Made by a program: the position numbers and the translations under genes
Origin: Actinophytocola sp036378875
GTDB taxonomy: Bacteria > Actinomycetota > Actinomycetes > Mycobacteriales > Pseudonocardiaceae
NCBI RefSeq assembly: GCF_036378875.1
Contig: NZ_DASUVO010000045.1
Span: forward strand, 115,485-179,484
Length of the DNA stretch: 64,000 bases
Direction: 5' to 3'
The notes under the pieces: generated by a model
What the model was told of the DNA's origin: nothing
The model's database searches: none
What the model saw: the letters and a program-made list of their open reading frames with translations, nothing else
Part shown: piece by piece, positions 58,885 to 64,000 of the stretch
Numbering within the stretch: position 1 is the first letter of the stretch
Layout of the letters: the number at the start of each line of letters is the position of its first letter

Positions 58885-60405
58885 TCAGAAGGCGACCAGT
58901 GGGTTGCCGGTGATGAACTCGTAGGCGAAGTTCACGAAGAAGAAGCCGAAGAACAGCACGTTCAGCACGAGGATGACGTAGTGCCACGGGCGTGGACGTG
59001 CTGCCTTCGGTAGCCGGGAGTTCAGGTACATCAACACGAACGGGAACATCAGCGCACCGAAGTTCGACATGTTCGCGGAGATCCGCACCAGTTCCACCGG
59101 CAGCGCGAGGTGCAGCGCGGCCGCGATGACCACCAGCACCACGAGCATGTACGGGTAGTAGAACTTGCGCGGGTCGCCTTCGAGCCGGCGCCGCATCTTC
59201 GGGCTCGTCGCGTGCACCGCGTCGGTGAAGTTGCGGACCAGCGCCTCGAAGATGCCGAGCTGAGTGGAGAACAGGATCAGCACACCGACCCCGAGCATCA
59301 GGTAGAACACGAACGAGCCGTACTGGTTGCCGAGGTGTTCGGCGGTGAACGTCGGCACGTTCTCGGTGGTGGGTGTCTCGCCGGACGTGGTGACCACGTG
59401 GGCCATGAGGATCGTCGGCAGCAGCATGCCGATCATCGCGCCGCCGAAGAACACCACCCACAGGTCGATCATCAGCAGCCGGTACCAGCGCTTCCACCGC
59501 GTCTCGTTCTCCGGTGTGTCCGGGAACGTCACGCCGACCGGCCGCACCTCCTGCCGCTCACCCCGCATGCCGGAGAGGAAGCCGACCCGCGACCCCATGC
59601 CGTATCCCTTGTCGCGGTAGTGGTTCATCGCGTACCAGTTCAGCCCGGACGCGAGCGCGGTGAACCCGGCGAGCGCACCGAGTGTGGTCGCGGTGATGCC
59701 GGGCGGCGGAGCGGCCGGGGTGACGAGCCCGCGGACGCCCTCCCACCAGATCGACCACGGCACGACCGCCACGCACACCACGATCAACACCACCAGCAGC
59801 ACGCCGACCATCACCCAGTTCGCCAGCTCGAGCGTGCGGGACACCTTGCGCGCCAACGCGGTGATGAGGAAGACGGTCAGCAGCAGTCCGATCGCGAGCA
59901 GCCGCACCCACTCGATCTCGCCGGGTTCGTGCGGCCGCCCGGTGATCAACGCGAACAGCCCCTGCCCCGCGCCGGCGGCCCATCCGCCGAAGATGAACGC
60001 GAAGTAGAAAGCGATGAGGGAGAACGGGATCCAGAGCTTCCAGCCGGGTGGCACGCGTCCGAACCCGACGATCGGCACCTCGCCGGTCGCGGTGACGTAG
60101 CGGGCGCACTCGACGTTGTAGAACGTCTGCAGGATCGCGGAAACCGTGATGACCCAACCGACGCCGACGAAACCGAACTCGCCGACGGCGCTGGGCCCGA
60201 GCAGCCATTCACCGCTTCCGATGGAGATGCCGAGCGCGATGAGGCTCGGACCGATCACGAACTGGACGATCTGCCGGACACCCAACCGGCTGACCTTGAA
60301 CACTTCTTCCGGTTCCGGTAAGTCGGCGACCCCGAGCGGTGGGCGGCTGACACCGAGTGGATATTCCGTGGACTGGGGAGCGCGTTCATTGACATCTTCG
60401 GCCAT
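58885..60405 (-). CDS. Nramp-like transporter lacking the canonical metal motifs
   Basis: The 506-aa membrane protein has about 11-12 helices and general Nramp-type (APC-fold) organisation: first helix region GPSLIALGISIGSGEWLLGP, LQTFYNVECARY, and LANWVMVGVLLVV. In Nramp metal transporters helix 1 has DPGN and helix 6 MPH; here the helix-1 position reads GSGE and no MPH is seen. The substrate may therefore not be a divalent metal. The start at 60405 follows GAGGTCC; upstream is 120 bp to the PhzF gene. Confidence 0.8.
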   Translation of the reverse strand: MAEDVNERAPQSTEYPLGVSRPPLGVADLPEPEEVFKVSRLGVRQIVQFVIGPSLIALGISIGSGEWLLGPSAVGEFGFVGVGWVITVSAILQTFYNVECARYVTATGEVPIVGFGRVPPGWKLWIPFSLIAFYFAFIFGGWAAGAGQGLFALITGRPHEPGEIEWVRLLAIGLLLTVFLITALARKVSRTLELANWVMVGVLLVVLIVVCVAVVPWSIWWEGVRGLVTPAAPPPGITATTLGALAGFTALASGLNWYAMNHYRDKGYGMGSRVGFLSGMRGERQEVRPVGVTFPDTPENETRWKRWYRLLMIDLWVVFFGGAMIGMLLPTILMAHVVTTSGETPTTENVPTFTAEHLGNQYGSFVFYLMLGVGVLILFSTQLGIFEALVRNFTDAVHATSPKMRRRLEGDPRKFYYPYMLVVLVVIAAALHLALPVELVRISANMSNFGALMFPFVLMYLNSRLPKAARPRPWHYVILVLNVLFFGFFFVNFAYEFITGNPLVAF

Positions 60406-60525
60406 GACGGACCTCCTCAGTCTGATCTAGCGCATGTGTCCTATCCCGTCAATTGCCACTTTTCCCAGGAATTGAAGAAGCTCTGCTCGGCCAGCCATTT
60501 CTCGTGGCGCGGCTAGGCTTCGGTC

Positions 60526-61350
60526 ATGCGAGAGTTCCAGCAGGTCGACGTCTTCACCAGCACTCCGTACCTGGGCAACCCGGTTGCCGTGGTGCTGGAC
60601 GGTTCAGGTTTGTCGACCGAGCAGATGCAGCGCTTCGCGCGGTGGACGAACCTGTCGGAGTCGACCTTCCTGCTGCCGCCGACCACAGCGGACGCCGACT
60701 ACCGGGTGCGCATCTTCACCCCGACGACCGAACTCCCGTTCGCCGGGCACCCCACGCTGGGCAGCTGCCACGCCTGGCTTTCGACGGCGCCTTCGGCAGG
60801 CGACACGATCGTCCAGGAGTGCGGCGCCGGGCTGGTGACCATCCAGCGGGTGGACGGTCGTCTCGCGTTCGCCGCGCCGCCGCTGGTCCGCTCCGGCCCG
60901 GTGGACGACCCGCTGGTGACGCGGATCGCGGAGGTGCTGCGGCTCGACCGCGAGCAGATCGTCGACGTCCAGTGGGTCGACAACGGCCCCGGCTGGGTCG
61001 CGGTGCTGCTGGCCGACGCCGACGCGGTCCTGGCGGTGCGGCCGGGCAACGCGGAGAACCTGTACATCGGGGTCGCCGGCCCGCACCCGCCCGGCTCACC
61101 GGAGGCGTTCGAGGTGCGGGCCTTCTTCCCGGTGAACGGCACCACGGTCGAGGACCCGGTGACCGGCAGTCTGAACGCCTCGCTCGCCGAGTGGCTGCTC
61201 CGCACCGGCCGGGTGACCGCTCCGTACGTGGCACGCCAGGGCACGGTCCTGGGCCGTGCCGGCCAGGTCCACGTCTCGACCGACACCGAAGGCGCGATCT
61301 GGATCGGCGGCGACACCGTCACGTGCGTCACGGGCCACGTTCGACTATGA
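60526..61350 (+). CDS. PhzF-family isomerase-like protein
   Basis: The 274-aa protein has the two-domain PhzF fold: N-terminal QQVDVFTSTPYLGNPVAVVLDG, the catalytic Glu45 in NLSEST, IFTPTTELPFAGHPTLG, and the C-terminal FFPVNGTTVEDPVTGSLN. The family catalyses isomerisations by proton shift; the substrate outside phenazine pathways is unknown, and no phz genes are near. A TAGGCT -10-like box ends six bases before the ATG, so the transcript may be leaderless. Confidence 0.9.
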   Translation: MREFQQVDVFTSTPYLGNPVAVVLDGSGLSTEQMQRFARWTNLSESTFLLPPTTADADYRVRIFTPTTELPFAGHPTLGSCHAWLSTAPSAGDTIVQECGAGLVTIQRVDGRLAFAAPPLVRSGPVDDPLVTRIAEVLRLDREQIVDVQWVDNGPGWVAVLLADADAVLAVRPGNAENLYIGVAGPHPPGSPEAFEVRAFFPVNGTTVEDPVTGSLNASLAEWLLRTGRVTAPYVARQGTVLGRAGQVHVSTDTEGAIWIGGDTVTCVTGHVRL

Positions 61351-61357
61351 CCGGGTC

Positions 61358-61371
61358 GTGACATAGGTCAC
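61358..61371. promoter_or_regulatory. CRP-like palindrome GTGAC-N4-GTCAC
   Basis: GTGACATAGGTCAC has the GTGA-N6-TCAC core of CRP/FNR-family sites. It is 84 bp upstream of the secreted-protein gene at 61456. A single site of this length can occur by chance. Confidence 0.35.
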
Positions 61372-61455
61372 TTACGCAGAGTGGTTGTCTGAGTTTGTCA
61401 CCGTGATCATTTGTTCACCCTTCCGGAGTCAGTTTCCGTCGAAGGGAGCAAGTGA

Positions 61456-62007
61456 GTGAGATCGTTTTCTACTTCACGTATCACTTTTGTCGCGCTTCTC
61501 GTCGCCGCGCTGGTTGGGTTGTTCGGCGTGCCGGCGGCTAGCGCGGCGCCCGCCCCCACGGTGAACGCGCTGCCGTCCGTCCCGCTCGCCGGGACGTTCA
61601 CCGACGCCACCGGTGCTACCGGTACGGCGACCGGCACCTTCACCCCGAACCAGTTCGTCGCTGACGGTGATCAGCTACTGGCCGAGGGCGTCGCTGACGT
61701 GACCCTCGTCGACTCGGCCGGGCAGGTCGTCGGCAGCCAGTCGCAGACCGTCCGGATGCCGGTCGACACCACCGCCATCGCGGCGTCCTGCGAGATTCTC
61801 GATCTGGTGCTCGGTCCGCTGGACCTCGACCTGTTGGGTCTGGTGGTCCACCTCGACCGTGTCCACCTGAACATCACCGCTGACAGCGGTCCCGGCAACC
61901 TGCTCGGCAACCTGCTGTGCGCGGTCGCCAACCTGCTGAACGGGCCGTCGCTCGACCTGAACGGCCTGGTCGCACTGCTGAACCAGATCCTGGCCATCCT
62001 GCGCTGA
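61456..62007 (+). CDS. Small secreted protein of unknown function
   Basis: The 183-aa protein has a Sec signal peptide (cleavage near ASA-AP, residue ~30), a beta-rich N-terminal half containing TDATGATGTATGTF, a single-cysteine ASCEILDLVLGPLDLDLLGLVVHL segment and a second cysteine in LLCAVANLL, so a disulfide is possible. Leucine-rich hydrophobic segments repeat to the C-terminus. I do not know its function; similar short secreted proteins are common in actinobacteria. GTG 61456 follows AAGGGAG. Confidence 0.78.
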   Translation: MRSFSTSRITFVALLVAALVGLFGVPAASAAPAPTVNALPSVPLAGTFTDATGATGTATGTFTPNQFVADGDQLLAEGVADVTLVDSAGQVVGSQSQTVRMPVDTTAIAASCEILDLVLGPLDLDLLGLVVHLDRVHLNITADSGPGNLLGNLLCAVANLLNGPSLDLNGLVALLNQILAILR

Positions 62008-62011
62008 CGGA

Positions 62012-62455
62012 TCAGTCGTCGCGCCGCCCGTCGATGACGATCGCGTCGGCGGGCGGCTCGTCGACGATCTCGCCGTCCACCACGACATAGACCTGGCGCC
62101 GTGTGGTGGCCCGCCGCAGCAGGCGGCGCCGCACCAGCGCGCGGGTCGGCGGGAACAGCAGGAACAGTGCCGCCAGGTCGCTCACGAACCCCGGGAACAT
62201 CACCAGGCCCGCCGCGACCGCGATCAGCACGCCGTCGGTCATCTCCGGGCTCGGGTCGCGGCGGTCGCGGATGGCGTTGTTGAACGACATGAGCGTGCGG
62301 AAGCCCTGCCTGCGCAGCAGTGCCACCCCCGCCATCGAGACCGCGACCAGCAGCAGGATCGTCAGCAGCACGCCGATCGTCTGGCCCACCGCGATGATCA
62401 CGGCGAGCTCCGCGACGAGGCCGATGAGCAGCAACGCGAAGACAGGCATGCCCAC
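62012..62455 (-). CDS. FxsA family membrane protein
   Basis: The 147-aa protein has an FxsA domain with helices near 4-20, 24-44 and 72-98 and the typical G..LRRQGF...... and FPGFVSDL.ALFLLFPPTR motifs. FxsA's cellular role is not settled. GTG 62455 or ATG 62449 are both possible starts. Its stop is five bp from that of the convergent secreted-protein gene. Confidence 0.88.
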   Translation of the reverse strand: MGMPVFALLLIGLVAELAVIIAVGQTIGVLLTILLLVAVSMAGVALLRRQGFRTLMSFNNAIRDRRDPSPEMTDGVLIAVAAGLVMFPGFVSDLAALFLLFPPTRALVRRRLLRRATTRRQVYVVVDGEIVDEPPADAIVIDGRRDD

Positions 62456-62499
62456 ACAACGCGCGAGCGGCGAAAAGAGTGCCGATCTTCTACATTACC

Positions 62500-62529
62500 T
62501 TGACGCCCAAAAGAGACGGTGTCGAGAAT
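62500..62529 (+). promoter_or_regulatory. Candidate boxC promoter
   Basis: TTGACG (62500-62505) and GAGAAT (62524-62529) are spaced by 18 bases and end seven bases before the boxC ATG at 62537, so the mRNA may be leaderless. Confidence 0.4.
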
Positions 62530-62536
62530 AAGGGGC

Positions 62537-64000
62537 ATGGTGTCCTTCGACGCGCACCCCGACGGCTACCGGCACTGGCGGATGCGAATCGACGGCGACG
62601 TCGCCTGGCTGATCCTCGACGTCGACGAGCAGGGCGGCATCACCCCGGGTTACGAGCTGAAGCTCAACTCGTACGACCTCGGCGTGGACATCGAGCTGTA
62701 CGACGCCACCCAGCGCCTCCGCTTCGAGCACCCGAACGTCCGCACGGTCGTCCTGACCAGCGGCAAGGACAAGGTCTTCTGCGCGGGCGCGAACATCCGG
62801 ATGCTGGCCGCCGCGAGCCACGAGTGGAAGGTCAACTTCTGCAAGTTCACCAACGAGACCCGCAACGGCATGGAGGACGCCACCACGCACTCCGGCCAGA
62901 CCTACCTCGCCGCGGTGAACGGCTCCTGCGCGGGCGGCGGCTACGAGCTCGCGCTGGCCTGTGACCACATCGTCCTGGTCGACGACAACTCCTCGACCGT
63001 CGCGCTGCCCGAGGTGCCGCTGCTGGGCGTGCTGCCCGGCACCGGCGGCCTGACCCGCGTCGTCGACAAGCGCGGCACCCGCAAGGACCTCGCCGACGTG
63101 TTCGCCACCCGTTCCGACGGCGTGAAGGGTCGCACCGCGGTCGAGTGGAAACTGGTCGACGAGCTGGCGCCGCCGAGAAAGTTCGACGAGGCGGTCACCG
63201 AACGAGCCAGGAAACTGGCCGAACGATCGAACCGGCCGAAAGGCACGCGGGGAATCGAGCTGACCCCACTGGAGCGCGACCGATATGTCACCTCGGTCAT
63301 CGACGGGGAGGCCGGCACCGTCACGATCACGGTCCACGCTCCCGACACGGTGGGCGACCTCGGGCAGGGCGCGGAGTTCTGGCCGCTGGCCATGACCCGT
63401 GAGCTGGACGACCTGATTCTTCGCCTGCGCACCAACGAGCCAGAGCTGGGCACGTGGCTGATCAAGACAGCGGGCGACCCTTCCGTGGTGGTCGAGAACG
63501 AGCGCCTGTTGCGCGAGGACCACTGGCTGGCCAACGAGATCACGCACTACTACAAGCGCACACTGAAGCGGCTGGACGTGACGAGCCGCAGTCTGTTCGC
63601 GCTCATCGAGCCGGGTTCGTGCTTCGCCGGGATGCTGGCCGAGCTGGCGTTCGCGTGCGACCGGCAGTACCTGCTCGACGACCAGGACGCCGGCGAGCAG
63701 GGCCACATCCTGTTGACAGAGGCCAACTTCGGCCTGTTCCCCATGGGCAACGGCCTGTCGCGCCTGGAGTCCCGCTTCTACACCGACCCCGACGCGCTCG
63801 CCGCGGCACGCAAGGAGGTCGGTGTCGTGCTGGGCCCGGACGAGGTCACCGAGCTGGGCCTCGTCACCGATGTGCTCGACGACATCGACTGGGACGACGA
63901 GATCCGCATCGTCGTCGAGGGCCGCACGGCGTTGTCGCCGGACGCGTGTACCGGCATGGAGGCCAACCACCGTTTCGTGGGGCCGGAAACCATCGAGACC
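62537..64000 (+). CDS. boxC: BoxC, benzoyl-CoA-dihydrodiol lyase (partial)
   Basis: The frame is open from ATG 62537 to the window end (488 codons of a usual ~550), so the stop is outside. It is a long crotonase-superfamily protein with two hydratase-like halves: GKDKVFCAGANIRMLA, NGSCAGGGYELALACDHI and LPEVPLLGVLPGTGGLTRV in the first, and a second part with EPGSCFAGMLAELAFACDR and LTEANFGLFPMGNGLSR. This arrangement is diagnostic of BoxC, which opens the ring of 2,3-epoxybenzoyl-CoA in aerobic benzoate degradation. boxB and boxA would be expected beyond the window. Confidence 0.88.
   Translation, partial: MVSFDAHPDGYRHWRMRIDGDVAWLILDVDEQGGITPGYELKLNSYDLGVDIELYDATQRLRFEHPNVRTVVLTSGKDKVFCAGANIRMLAAASHEWKVNFCKFTNETRNGMEDATTHSGQTYLAAVNGSCAGGGYELALACDHIVLVDDNSSTVALPEVPLLGVLPGTGGLTRVVDKRGTRKDLADVFATRSDGVKGRTAVEWKLVDELAPPRKFDEAVTERARKLAERSNRPKGTRGIELTPLERDRYVTSVIDGEAGTVTITVHAPDTVGDLGQGAEFWPLAMTRELDDLILRLRTNEPELGTWLIKTAGDPSVVVENERLLREDHWLANEITHYYKRTLKRLDVTSRSLFALIEPGSCFAGMLAELAFACDRQYLLDDQDAGEQGHILLTEANFGLFPMGNGLSRLESRFYTDPDALAAARKEVGVVLGPDEVTELGLVTDVLDDIDWDDEIRIVVEGRTALSPDACTGMEANHRFVGPETIET

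Noticed and set aside
58885..60405. Calling the gene mntH
   Set aside because: The DPGN and MPH metal motifs are not visible, so manganese transport is not supported.

Overview
The window is a GC-rich, gene-dense actinobacterial chromosome segment. GTG/TTG starts are common, start/stop overlaps of the ATGA/GTGA type are frequent, and several starts look leaderless. The gene families (mycobacterial-type sterol catabolism, a complete Mce operon, large secreted subtilase, TAT-exported enzymes) suggest a member of the Pseudonocardiales (Lentzea/Saccharothrix/Amycolatopsis-like). That placement is inference. No tRNA, rRNA, transposase, integrase, CRISPR array or phage gene was recognised.

Layout. 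(1) 1-409: the end of an acyl-CoA synthetase, then an 847-bp gene-free stretch full of inverted repeats. (2) 1257-31489: a sterol side-chain catabolism and uptake locus, interrupted by a regulatory/secretion block. An EchA19-like hydratase and a FadD19-like steroid CoA ligase are divergent, and the ligase is followed by a nitronate monooxygenase-family protein and a Nudix protein. Then come an OmpR-type two-component system, a 1228-aa S8 peptidase, a second Nudix paralogue, a DUF998-like membrane protein and a NarL-type two-component system. The lipid genes resume with FadD17-, FadE27- and FadE26-like proteins (minus strand), then alcohol dehydrogenase, Hsd4A-like SDR, aldehyde dehydrogenase, a second steroid-dehydrogenase-like SDR, and yrbEA, yrbEB, mceA-F (plus strand). 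Gene content parallels the Mycobacterium tuberculosis Rv3494c-Rv3516 region (mce4, fadE26/27, fadD17, fadD19, echA19). Sequences fitting the KstR operator TNNAACNNGTTNNA lie in both divergent promoters of this locus, and a third lies at 33448-33461 beside two poorly understood genes. The likely flow is Mce4-type sterol import, side-chain oxidation by ADH/ALDH, CoA activation by FadD19/FadD17, then dehydrogenation (FadE26/27), hydration (EchA19) and SDR oxidation.

(3) 31486-35770: a domain-swapped RibD-like protein, a cupin, an uncharacterised cysteine-containing protein, a frameshifted TIGR01777-type epimerase, and a TetR regulator with a SIS-domain protein. (4) 35909-41449: an E. coli-style acetyl-CoA carboxylase set (fused accDA, accB, accC) and a MarR/MFS pair around a 22-bp palindromic operator. 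(5) 41507-49367: two GT39-like mannosyltransferase-family membrane proteins sandwiching a GT2-GtrA fusion, next to a TrcRS-like two-component system and a Gly-rich membrane-anchored protein. (6) 49634-62455: lytic transglycosylase, M14 peptidase, lone PntAA, MFS, a GntR-ABC operon, a TAT-exported TIM-barrel enzyme, M28 peptidase, an Nramp-like transporter without the metal motifs, PhzF, a small secreted protein and FxsA. (7) 62537-64000: start of boxC (aerobic benzoyl-CoA degradation), cut by the window end.

A recurring structural theme: all three convergent gene junctions longer than 100 bp (409/1257, 49367/49634, 58737/58885) contain long dyad-symmetric repeats, while the other convergent pairs overlap, almost abut, or share a simple hairpin terminator.
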